Assembly: GCA_002286855.1 (NCBI GenBank)
Contig: NRSV01000009.1
Location: 312,984 to 376,983 of the forward strand
DNA length: 64,000 nt
Source: Bipolaris cookei
Lineage: Eukaryota > Ascomycota > Dothideomycetes > Pleosporales > Pleosporaceae
Direction of reading: 5' to 3'
Of this stretch, positions 1 through 8,374 are shown piece after piece. The notes under the pieces were generated by a model that saw nothing but the letters and a program-made list of their open reading frames with translations, was not told the DNA's origin and searched no databases. Position numbers and translations under genes: made by a program. The stretch's first letter is position 1; each line of letters opens with the position of its first letter.

Positions 1-556
1 CGACTTTGTATGGACAGAGAAACCAGAGTAGCTATCGCTCAACAACCGCAATTTTTATGCTTTGTTGGCAGAATACAACACCACGCCAAAGCCTCAAGCA
101 CGCATACAGAATCTCCCTAACGACCTCGACGATGCGATTGATAGCCTCTGCAATCCTATGAGAGCACCCGCCAATACAGACGAGGATGAATACACAGGGT
201 GGAAGCGCTGCGAGCCGGTGGCGGAGAAGGACTCACCTAACGCACTTAATCCAACACAATATTGGATAGGGCTTCGCAAGCAATATACAAACTTCAGCAG
301 GCTTGCGCTTGACGTACTCTCTATCCCAGCTTCAAGCTATGAGTGTGAGCGCATGTTTAGTGAGCTAGGTGATTTCCTCGAACCTCGTCGGCGTAATATT
401 AGTGAGCAAGTTCTGGCAGCAATGCAGTGTGTGAGAAGATGGAAAAGACCTGGTTTTAGCGATATCCAGGCTGCTGAAAAGTCAACTATTACTGATAGAG
501 GGATAGAGCTCTTATACAGCATTAGTACATGGGACAACGAACTTAACACCATGTAA
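1..556 (+). pseudogene. hAT-family transposase, C-terminal remnant
   Basis: The frame is open from 32 to 556 and ends with TAA. It encodes the C-terminal dimerisation region of a hAT transposase. The stretch ALDVLSIPASSYECERMFSE, followed by LEPRRRNIS and a terminal CVRRWKR segment, is the typical hAT dimerisation signature. A TAG at 29-31 interrupts the same frame, so the copy is either broken or the window starts just after a degraded junction. The catalytic part would lie left of the window edge. AT-rich, repeat-laden DNA follows at once, which fits a dead transposon. Family assignment is confident; whether the whole element is inactive cannot be seen from here. Confidence 0.8.
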
Positions 557-840
557 AACTTTAGTATAGGCATATACACCAATCAAACGAGCTTTAAGCA
601 AGCAAGTAGCTACTCCACTTTTAACTGACCAAGCAAGCGCAAGCCAAGCGGGCTTCTCTAAACTAGCAAGCAAGCGAACTTATAAGCCTCGCGCTTGCTT
701 GCTTGATTGTTCCCAAGTATTCGGAATACTAGATCCCGTGATTACTGTATACGTACCTGGAGTAGCTATACATGATGATAGGCTATCTTATATGCTTACT
801 AAGTATACGTTTGGAAACAATATAGTCTAACAGCCCCTCT
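557..840. other. Probable hAT 3' flank, no gene
   Basis: No coding potential is visible. The stretch contains repeated GCAAGCAAG-type words and a hairpin (listed separately), which look like hAT subterminal repeats. Confidence 0.5.
665..703. repeat. Inverted repeat (hAT subterminal hairpin)
   Basis: AGCAAGCAAGCG at 665-676 is the exact reverse complement of CGCTTGCTTGCT at 692-703, with a 15-nt loop. More GCAAG words lie nearby (around 597-650). hAT elements carry such subterminal repeats as transposase binding sites, so I read it as part of the element on its left. Confidence 0.55.
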
Positions 841-1329
841 TATAACGTGGTTCACAAGCGAGCGAGTGTCTTCCTAGGCACAAGAATCAAACAGCGATAA
901 GAAAGAGACCGGATACGAGAGTACACAAAATACAAAAGAGGAGCAATAGAGAAGAATAACCACACGTACGCGGCTAAATTCGATCTAAAGCTACAAAAAG
1001 TTATAGCTATCCCAAGAGACACGACAAGAGAAACGTCGAGCGCCTTCTTCTCACTCAAACTAGGCCACAGATACTTCAACGCCTACCTAGAGAGAGTAAA
1101 GAAGAGGGAGCCGAACCTCTGCAACTGCGGGAGACAGCAAACACCAGAGAATACCCTCTTGTTCTGCAGCTACTGCAACGCAGAAAGTAAGAAGCTAAGA
1201 ACAACTCTCGACCAGCAAACGCTCACAATGCCACTTCTCCTACACACCTCATCTGGTATAGAAGCTACACTAGCTTTCATTACTAACACTGAAGTAGGGA
1301 CAAGAAGGTGGCACCTAGGCCAAGAATAA
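841..1329 (+). pseudogene. Non-LTR retrotransposon (LINE) ORF2, 3' end remnant
   Basis: A coding-like frame runs from 841 to the stop TAA at 1327-1329. It is broken by an in-frame TAA at 898-900. Downstream of that stop it reads ...SLKLGHRYFNAYLERVKK, then a Cys-rich CNCG...FCSYC cluster, then a tail ending in RRWHLGQE. A compact Cys cluster after a GHxxFxxYLxR segment is the usual C-terminus of fungal LINE reverse transcriptases of the Tad1/I type. A CAA-to-TAA change would explain the internal stop and is the kind of C-to-T mutation produced by repeat-induced point mutation. The A-rich sequence after 1329 may be the old poly-A tail region. Confidence 0.65.
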
Positions 1330-2029
1330 GACTAAAACAAGACAATAAAAACAGCAACAAAACTAGCAAAAATATAAAAATCCTTTCATTTTCGTTGATT
1401 AAGTATTTCTTTTACCTCTAAAAGAGCCCGCTGGAAGGCAGCACTGCTGCCCTACATCTCTTCCTGTTTATCAAACTGCTCCTTAGCACTAGGCATCTAG
1501 AGAGCTAGCAATAGCTAAGCTAGATAAAGGCCAAAGCACCACAGCCACACTATACAGCACAAACTCCCAAATCGTAAATAATCACCCCATAGAACGGCCT
1601 TCGGCCAAAGTCTTACATAGCCTCGAGCTGCATAGACTAATGGAAAAATAATAATAATAACCGAGCGAGCGAGCACCCCAAGAGAGTCGCCAGCTCAAAA
1701 TCTCACCAAAAATCGCAGCTGACACGGGTATATGTCTCAACAACTATATATTGGAACACTCTAAAAATTTCATATACTCGTACTAGCCATATATCGAATA
1801 CATTCTGAGATTTTTAGGAAAAGTTATGAAGTAGTTATTGAGATCGTGACTTTATACCCTTGTCAAATCATGAAATATTGTATAGGTATTCTGCTATGAT
1901 AGTCAGAGATACAATATTTTTAATAGCTATACATTTATACAAACACAGCTCTTATATTGACTTTTTAAGACTATTCCAATACATCTATTACACATCCATA
2001 TCCTATTGCCAGAGCGATCACGTCGGACT
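1330..2029. other. AT-rich decayed repeat DNA
   Basis: No supportable gene. The sequence is rich in TA steps and short A/T runs, as in RIP-mutated fungal repeats. Short frames that occur here are not conserved-looking. Confidence 0.5.
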
Positions 2030-2194
2030 TGCTCATCTCGCCTTGACTTCTTCGCGTGGTTCTATGTCTATAGCGGTTTGGGTACGTTTCTTAGATCCGC
2101 GACCGGAAGAAGCTCTTCGCTCGGTATTACCCGTAGAACTGGGGCTTTCTGCGTGCGAGAAGTTGGCGAATAGAGAGAAATCAAGATTAGAGAA
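2030..2194 (-). other. Coding-like fragment, unassigned
   Basis: On the minus strand one frame gives a low-complexity but protein-like string (SHAESPSSTG..., GRGSKKRTQT..., DIEPREEVKAR) ending at a TGA that could be a mutated CGA. It may be a remnant of a transposon protein or of a broken gene. I do not recognise the family. Confidence 0.25.
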
Positions 2195-2463
2195 TTAGGA
2201 GGTAGTGTTGTCATCCATTTCGATGTCTTGATGTGCAATATCGAGATTGGGAGGGTACGTTACTTCATAGTTATAAATGTGCGAAAATTCTTATCGTGGA
2301 AGCTCGTAGCTCCAGAGTTGTTGCGAGTAACGAGCTGCATGCTTGAATTCAATGTCCTCAATGTCCTCAACAGTAAAGAACTCCATATGGAGGAATCAAT
2401 ACTGAGGAAATCAATATTCTCAATATGTATTGAAAATATTGACAGGGGTTCTTTAATAACGAA

Positions 2464-2592
2464 TACACCACTGGTCAGAACATCTGTTAGGTGTTCTTCG
2501 ACACGCCACATGATAGGGTACAACTCTTTCACATGCCGAAAGGAAAATGCTGGCAGCAGCGCCTTCTGCTGCATTCTGTGGACATTGTATTC
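2464..2592 (-). pseudogene. Cytochrome P450 fragment (helix C region)
   Basis: The minus strand encodes QQKALLPAFSFRHVKELYPI followed by MWRVEEHLTDVL. In P450s the helix C region reads (W/H)xxxRKxLxPAFSxxxxKxLxP. The match is close enough to call a P450 relic. No haem-binding FxxGxRxCxG, no ExxR and no start is seen in the surrounding 2 kb, so only a scrap survives. It lies immediately left of the intact transposon. Its relation to the reductase relic at 5732-6113 is unknown: that piece is on the other strand. Confidence 0.5.
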
Positions 2593-2691
2593 TCTTGTTC
2601 TGTTATCGATCCGCCTTACGTTTATTTATACGTGGTGGTCGTAGGCGCCATGATTAGGTTTACTAAAGGGTCTCCTTGGTTTTCCCTGGTA

Positions 2692-2795
2692 TCCGTGCCA
2701 AGGCTTAGCTTATTAAGCTAAGTCAGCTGCGCTGACACTCGCCGCAGGCGAGTGCCGACGCTCCCAACGATATTACCGTCCCAACGATATTTTTT
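2692..2795. repeat. Left terminal inverted repeat of the Fot1-type element
   Basis: It begins TCCGTGCCAAGG directly after the TA target site. It carries three palindromes in a row: 2704-2722, 2722-2736 and 2736-2754. Two direct copies of TCCCAACGATATT follow at 2762-2774 and 2779-2791. Every base is mirrored at 4575-4678. Confidence 0.95.
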
Positions 2796-2827
2796 CGTAC
2801 AACCCAGATATATTATTAAATAACTAC

Positions 2828-4534
2828 TCAACCATGCCAGTTATCATACTGATTTTCATACGCCAGTAATCCAGCACTACACATTGACGCCCATACACGC
2901 TGTAATTGTTCGTGTATTGGTTTGTAAGCTTGGAAATGCCGTTTCTTTTTCATGATTGGCATGCCCTTCATCTTTGAATATTCAAACGTAAGCTGGCTCA
3001 ACTCAGCTGCAAGCTTACTTTGAACCATCTTTCGTGCCGAATGGGAGTAAATAACTCCCATTGAAGATTTAAGAATCGTACGGGTGCGTTGTTGCCGTGA
3101 TCGCCGTGATTGTGCGATTGAAGTCATGGTGTGCAATTCACCAATCGCTTGGTCTCCAGCAACAGATATATTATACGCTCCAAACAGCGTACGCTTTACG
3201 TTCTCGCTAAGCTCTTCATTCTCTAGACAATAGTCAATATTGCGCTTGAGCGTCCGGACTGTCAGAGGTGTATTCAGCTCTGGTGGTGGTGGTGTTCCAT
3301 CCACAGTAGTGTTATCACTACTATCACTACTACTGCCAGTATCTTGGCAGTCAGCATCCCAATCAGCAAAATCTCTCTGTATATTACTCTTGACGCGCTT
3401 AATATCCAATGGATATAATCCTGAGTCCCTCCAGCCTTTTTGTATCGTACGGGGCTTGAATATATAGGCGCGGATTGACTCGATAGCAGCCAAGAACTCA
3501 ACCTTGTTGAAAGCTGTACAGCCTGTTCGGGTTGCATGATCAACAGCCTGCGCGTGCCAGTACTTATACGGCTGGGAACAGCCTACATCAAGTGGCTGGA
3601 GAAAGTGAGACGTATGTGGAGGTAGGCGATAGGCAATAATCTTGTGATCCTCAAGGACTTCTAGAAACTCTTGGGTGCAGTGTGAATCAAATCCGTCGAA
3701 CAAAAGCAGCCGATATACCCCTTGAATATGCTTCTGGCTCTGTTGTACGAAGTGCTTTACCCACTCATAACTCAATTGATCGTTTGTATAGCCACTATCG
3801 CTATGCGCGATTAGATAGTTATCGGGTAAATCAGTGAAGTAGCGCTCAAGGAGCGCGTCGCCTTCAATGATAATCATTGGTGGGATAGAGTAGCCTGCAG
3901 CGTTGACGCACTCAGTTACAGTCAATGATGTACGATCATCAGGCGTTGGTAAATAGACACGGCGGCGAGGCTCAAAAGTAATAACCCACTGGTCTTTTCC
4001 GATCCCAATGCGAAAGCCAGTCTCGTCGAAGTTCCAGATATCTGATGGTGGGATGCCATGCGTCTGAATCAGGCTTATGAAGGTGTCAAACCACTTTATA
4101 ATAGAGTCTGAGTCATGCGCAAGTGCGCGATTGAGATTAAGAGATCTCTGTCGCCGTACGTGAAGCTTGGGTTGTCGTTTAAGCCATTGTTTTGCCCATC
4201 GCGAGCTTGCAGTTGGTGGAGGACCAGGACCATCATGAGCTTGTTGAAGAAGATAATTGGCACACGATACAATCATAGGCAGTCGTACACAAACGCCAAG
4301 TTCATCAAGGCGTGCGATATAATCGTATAGCGCTTGGTCTTGCGCCTTAGCAAGCTTATACGTATCAGAGGGACGCTCAGAGCGTGTTGGGCGGCCTTTT
4401 GATCGGGCGAGTAATCGCTGGTATGGAACACCGTATTCACGCGCAAGCTGCTTAAAATTGGGCTTTGCAATATCTTTGATAGACTCTAAGATCTCTTCAA
4501 TACGATCATTAACTGAGATTTGTAATTGGGCCAT
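2828..4534 (-). CDS. Fot1/pogo-type transposase (DDE superfamily, CENP-B-like)
   Basis: A 568-residue protein starts at ATG 4534, the first ATG after the terminal repeat; the frame upstream has no other ATG. The N-terminus holds a helix-turn-helix region (about residues 10-50, with KQLAREYGVPYQRLLARSKG) and then a Tc5/CENP-B-like DNA-binding segment (about 65-130). The DDE core follows. The catalytic aspartates are visible as NFDETGF (Asp170), LLLFDGFDSH (Asp280) and LQPLDVG (Asp316), a DD35D spacing expected for this family. The frame has no stops or frameshifts. It should cut and paste the element at TA sites. The stop at 2828-2830 lies just inside the left terminal repeat. Confidence 0.93.
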   Translation of the reverse strand: MAQLQISVNDRIEEILESIKDIAKPNFKQLAREYGVPYQRLLARSKGRPTRSERPSDTYKLAKAQDQALYDYIARLDELGVCVRLPMIVSCANYLLQQAHDGPGPPPTASSRWAKQWLKRQPKLHVRRQRSLNLNRALAHDSDSIIKWFDTFISLIQTHGIPPSDIWNFDETGFRIGIGKDQWVITFEPRRRVYLPTPDDRTSLTVTECVNAAGYSIPPMIIIEGDALLERYFTDLPDNYLIAHSDSGYTNDQLSYEWVKHFVQQSQKHIQGVYRLLLFDGFDSHCTQEFLEVLEDHKIIAYRLPPHTSHFLQPLDVGCSQPYKYWHAQAVDHATRTGCTAFNKVEFLAAIESIRAYIFKPRTIQKGWRDSGLYPLDIKRVKSNIQRDFADWDADCQDTGSSSDSSDNTTVDGTPPPPELNTPLTVRTLKRNIDYCLENEELSENVKRTLFGAYNISVAGDQAIGELHTMTSIAQSRRSRQQRTRTILKSSMGVIYSHSARKMVQSKLAAELSQLTFEYSKMKGMPIMKKKRHFQAYKPIHEQLQRVWASMCSAGLLAYENQYDNWHG

Positions 4535-4574
4535 TGTGGGGGATACAAGAATAGATTTAAGTGATAGAGTTGCA

Positions 4575-4678
4575 AAAAAATATCGTTGGGACGGTAATAT
4601 CGTTGGGAGCGTCGGCACTCGCCTGCGGCGAGTGTCAGCGCAGCTGACTTAGCTTAATAAGCTAAGCCTTGGCACGGA
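4575..4678. repeat. Right terminal inverted repeat of the Fot1-type element
   Basis: Exact reverse complement of 2692-2795 over 104 bp; the only change is one extra A in the run just inside. It carries the same three palindromes and two 13-bp direct repeats. TA at 4679-4680 is the target duplication. Confidence 0.95.
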
Positions 4679-4680
4679 TA

Positions 4681-5300
4681 AGTTCCAGTTGTTTACGTAC
4701 TGGTTTAGTAATAGAGTTCCCTGAAATTTCTTCGGTTGAGGTTCAACGAGTCCAGGTACTTACATCTGACACCTCGGCTCAACCGAAGTCATTACTTCTG
4801 CGGCCTTACATAGGCTGCGATAGAGCATTTTGTTAGCAGAGGGCACAAGTTTTTACATCTCAATTTTCCATTCTTAATAACCATCACAATCTGACATCAG
4901 TATAGTCGTACTGTTTCCTTAAAGGGTAACCGGTAGACGTGAAATCTACCACCAAACTGCATGCGTACATCCGGGTAGACTCACAGGCCGTCCCTCCGCT
5001 TCCATCGAGGCTACCATTCGAGGTCCATTCGTCACAAGCCTATCAGAGATCATGTGCAGATTCTACCTCGCAACTCTATCAATGACACGGAAAGCGCTCT
5101 TAGCCTTTTCGATCTTGAAATAGAAACCCTAGTCAACATTCGGAGCATAAAGAGAAACATTGGATTGAGACTTCCGCTTGATACTTTAATTAGGGCATTA
5201 GAATTGTTTAGCGCGTACGTAGACCTTGGTCGCATAGCGAGTCTAAGAAACATATAGGCTCTCTCCAGCCAATTGATGACTGATAAGCCTCAAGTAAAGG
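4681..5300. other. Repeat-derived or decayed DNA, no firm gene
   Basis: A 10-bp inverted repeat (TTCGGTTGAG around 4731 and CTCAACCGAA around 4783) and short coding-like strings occur. One frame from 5054 to 5257 stays open for 67 codons but has only a GTG start and no recognisable family. I could not assign a gene. Confidence 0.4.
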
Positions 5301-5453
5301 CCAATTTGCAGAGTTGGGAATAATCAATTTATCGGCAGATTGATTCGCGAACGTGCTATAATGTGTTCCATGCCATTGTACACGTCCCTACCTGTGGCAC
5401 GTTCGGAATCAATCTGCCGATCAAATTGATTGTTCCCAACTCTACCAATTTGG
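5301..5453. repeat. Long imperfect inverted repeat (hairpin of about 55-bp arms)
   Basis: 5301-5355 (core GAGTTGGGAATAATCAATTT) pairs with 5397-5453 read in reverse, with only a few mismatches and one-base gaps. The loop is about 41 nt. It may be a small foldback element or an inverted duplication. The right arm reads as part of a protein-like frame (GTFGINLPIKLIVPNSTNLV), so a mobile origin is not certain. Confidence 0.6.
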
Positions 5454-5731
5454 TTGAGCTCCTTGAGGCTGACGAGTATAAATCGGAAGTCTTGAACGAG
5501 TGACTATCAGTACTTGATCTGATCCGCATATTTCTGTACGTCAAAACATCCCTGGCAAGCTTTTTGTCGTTGTTGACACCGATTCGTTCATGGGCCGACT
5601 CCTCTTCTTCCAGCCGCGACTGGAAATTAGGATTTGCAACCTTGATATACACTGTTGTCGGCTTAGTGAAATCCTCGCCGACATCTTAATCTCTGGAGTC
5701 TAATGATCCCTTTTAAGATCCGAACGGCGAT

Positions 5732-6113
5732 TTGACTGAAGATAGTATCCCCTTCAAACGCGGGGGACTGGCATCAACTTATCTTTCGACACTCATGGCC
5801 AACGATAGCCTTTACATTTCACCTCACCCAACATCCCCCAACATCTCCAAAGACCAGCCTGTCTCCTGTCCAGTCATCATGGCAGCCGCTGGAACTAGCA
5901 TAGCTCCTTTCCTGGCTTTCTTACAAGACTGTAAAATTGCTGCAAATGCTGCTAGGTCGCTGCCGCTGGCCGGAAGGCGTGATGTATTCCCAAAAGTAAT
6001 CCTTTTCTATGGCTGTCGGGGCTCAGTGCTCGACTCCATTTATACCAGGGAGCTTGCAGCATTCGAAAAATTCCTTGTGTATGTCAGTGGGCGTGGCGTA
6101 TTCTGGCCAAGCT
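5732..6113 (+). pseudogene. Diflavin (P450 reductase-type) FAD/NADPH domain relic
   Basis: The plus strand encodes GGLASTYLSTLMANDSLYIS, then PVIMAAAGTSIAPFLAFLQD, then VILFYGCRGSVLDSIYTREL. These match, in order, the G(V/L)xSxxL loop, the GxGxAPFxxFxQ nucleotide motif and the FGCRxxxxDxLYxxEL motif of cytochrome P450 reductases and self-sufficient P450:reductase fusions. The normally strict GPGTGIAPFR is altered (AAGTSIAPFL). There is no ATG start, no FMN domain is found upstream, and the frame ends soon after YTRELAAFEKF. This is a broken fragment lying tail-to-tail with ARH1. Confidence 0.6.
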
Positions 6114-6165
6114 CTAAGAGAAGGCAATCATGGAGTGAAGTAATGATACATTGCATTTTCCAAGC

Positions 6166-7861
6166 CTATGCATCTAAGACGCTGAGCATTTCTTCTACAC
6201 TCTGGAGCTTTTCTCTTTGCTTCCCTTTTGCTTTACCATTCTCTCGCTCGGCGTCATCAATCTTTTTCCAGTCCGCCCAACTGAGTGGTCTGACGCCTTT
6301 GCTCTCTACCGCTGCCCTAAGAGCCTCCCATCCCAATTTGGTGCCTTTATCTTCGTCATTGGTATCATTCAAAAAGGGCACACCAGCCTCCCAGTCTTGA
6401 GCAATGATGTCTGCAGAGGAGAAAGCGTCCTGCATGGTGCTTGCAATTACGCCAGTTGGTCCGCGTTTAACCCACCCTGCGCAGTAAATGCCAGAAACAT
6501 GGCCAGCTGTCAAGTTTCCTGGACCAGCCGAAGGGGTAATGACACGCCCGTGCATGTCGTTCGGGATAATGCCCAACTTATCATCAAAAGGGACGCCAAT
6601 GTCTGAGAGTCCAGGAAGAGCAGCCGACTTGTAGCCTACAGATCTAAAAGCCAAAGATGCTTCAATTGTTGTCTCATCTTTTGTAGATACGACGCGGGTC
6701 CTCCGATCGAAGGGATCGCTATCTGGTACGAATTGTTGCTTTATGAAAGTTATCGAGGAGAGAAGACCGTCAACCTCATGCATGACTTTGGGAGCCTGCA
6801 TAAAGTTAAGTGCCCATGACCGTGTAGCCTGCTGTGTAGGAGTCGCCGAGCCCTTGAGAAGGACTTCGGCAATGCGTTTCTGCACGCGTGGAAGCTTTTT
6901 AATGTCGACGGGATACAGGGAGCGGTCGATGGGTTCAAAGGCAACGGATGGTATTTGCATGAGCTCACGGGCTTCTTTGACGGTGAAGGCAGCCTTGGTT
7001 AAGTGTCAGATGTGTGTTGCCAGCACCACGGTCACAACGTACCTGTATGGGACCACGTCTACCAACGACGCGCACAGACCGGACCTTACTCTTAGATAGC
7101 GCCTGTATGGCCTGATCGGCAATGTCTGTACTGCGTAGCGCGTCTACGGGACTCAACAAAATGCGCGCGACATCTAGTGCAACATTTCCTTGGCCGATGA
7201 CGACGGCCTGCTCACCAGCATGAAGGTTTGGCTCCAGGTGTTGGAACTGTGGTAGACCATTATACCAGCCAACGAAGGATCTAGCAGAATAAACACCTGG
7301 CAGATGCTCTCCGGGGATGCCCAGCTGTCTATCCTCGGTCGCGCCGTACGAGAATAGAATGGCATCGTAATGAGGCTTCATATCTGCTAGCTGCACGTCA
7401 TATCCGACCTTGACATTGCCAATGTAGTTGAATTGCGGTGAGCGGGCAACCTCTTCAAAGGTGTCTTGACAGTTCTTGACCTCTGGGTGATCGGGCGCAA
7501 CACCATATCGGACGAGTCCATAAGGGACGGGTAGCTGCTCGTACATATCGACGACGGCATCTTGGTTCTTGTTCATGAGACGGTAGGCAGTATAGAAGCC
7601 TGCGGGACCCGAGCCGACAATGGCAAGGCGGAGGCGACCTCGTGTGCTTGATACCGTGCTGTACTCATGGCGGCGAGAAAAGCGTGGGGCATAGGCAAAA
7701 GAAGGCTGAAGCGCTACCGACAGTCGTAACGGAACAGCACTACTGCGTGTGACATGTGGGCGTGTGGCAGCGCGGTGAGTCAATTGCGGCGGTGTATTTG
7801 TTATTCGTCGTGTACAGCTAGCGCAGACACGAGGCGTTCCCAAGTGTCGTGAAAGGAACAT
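6166..7861 (-). CDS. ARH1: Mitochondrial NADPH:adrenodoxin/ferredoxin reductase
   Basis: Exons: 7861-7043 and 6993-6166, giving 548 aa; the 49-bp intron has a GTACGT donor. The product passes electrons from NADPH via FAD to mitochondrial ferredoxin, needed for Fe-S cluster and haem A synthesis. The first 75 or so residues are Arg/Ser-rich and acid-poor, as in a matrix targeting peptide. The FAD motif GSGPAG is at 83-88, and EQLPVPYGLVRYGVAPDHPE is the family hallmark. The NADP motif is in VVIGQGNVALDVAR, and GRRGPIQAAFT spans the splice junction. YCAGWVKRGPTGVI is the conserved C-terminal FAD contact. ATG 7861 is the first ATG in frame. It shares a 513-bp promoter region with the divergent gene at 8375. 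Confidence 0.95.
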
Positions 7862-8374
7862 GGTGTGAAGGTCCTTGCGGTGGGTAGCGTCAATCAATGC
7901 CTGTCCCAAGACATGTGCGGATGACTAAGCCTACAAATCACATGCATGCAATCATATGCACCCCATTGTAGCCTCGTCCAACAGAATATCAGATAGGAAC
8001 CATGCACATCCATCCAAACATACCCAACAATGTACAAACATATGCGCCCACCAACCCGGCTATCCGCATGCACACCCCACATGTTCCCGGCTGATGATCC
8101 AAGTTACAGCAGTTTGCCGCTGTCGCTAGTCAATGCATGAGCCGTCCCAACCGTGCTTCTTCACGTCATGCCGACTATTGATTGTTGCCATGGCAACGCC
8201 CATATTTACACACGTCCCTACTTAGGTACATATGCCACGTACATGGCCATCCTCACGCGGGCCCTTGTCTCTCAGCCGCCATCCGCATTTCTGTTCAATT
8301 GGCGAGAGGTCATTTCGCACCCTCTGCTCTGACGGTCGTGTGCTGAAGCCCCGTCTTCGCTCTTTCTCCCAACA
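7862..8374. promoter_or_regulatory. Divergent promoter region between ARH1 and the gene at 8375
   Basis: No gene is seen. The ATG of the right-hand gene has a strong context (CAACAATGG). No TATA box stands out. Confidence 0.5.

Larger units (their letters stand above)
2692..4678 (-). mobile_element. Intact Fot1/pogo (Tc1-mariner superfamily) DNA transposon
   Basis: The element is 1,987 bp long with 104-bp terminal inverted repeats that are identical in both arms. It is flanked by the TA target duplication of this superfamily (2690-2691 and 4679-4680). It contains one uninterrupted transposase gene on the minus strand. The perfect terminal repeats and open frame contrast with the decayed elements to its left, so insertion was recent compared with its surroundings. 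The class is certain from the DDD transposase and TA duplication; activity is inferred. Confidence 0.93.

Noticed and set aside
1860..2198. 112-codon plus-strand frame in AT-rich DNA
   Set aside because: It lacks domain features; the opposite strand in part of this span looks more protein-like.
2464..6113. A self-sufficient P450:reductase (CYP505-like) gene split across the island
   Set aside because: The P450 scrap is on the minus strand and has a different helix-C pattern; the reductase relic is on the plus strand, 3 kb away.
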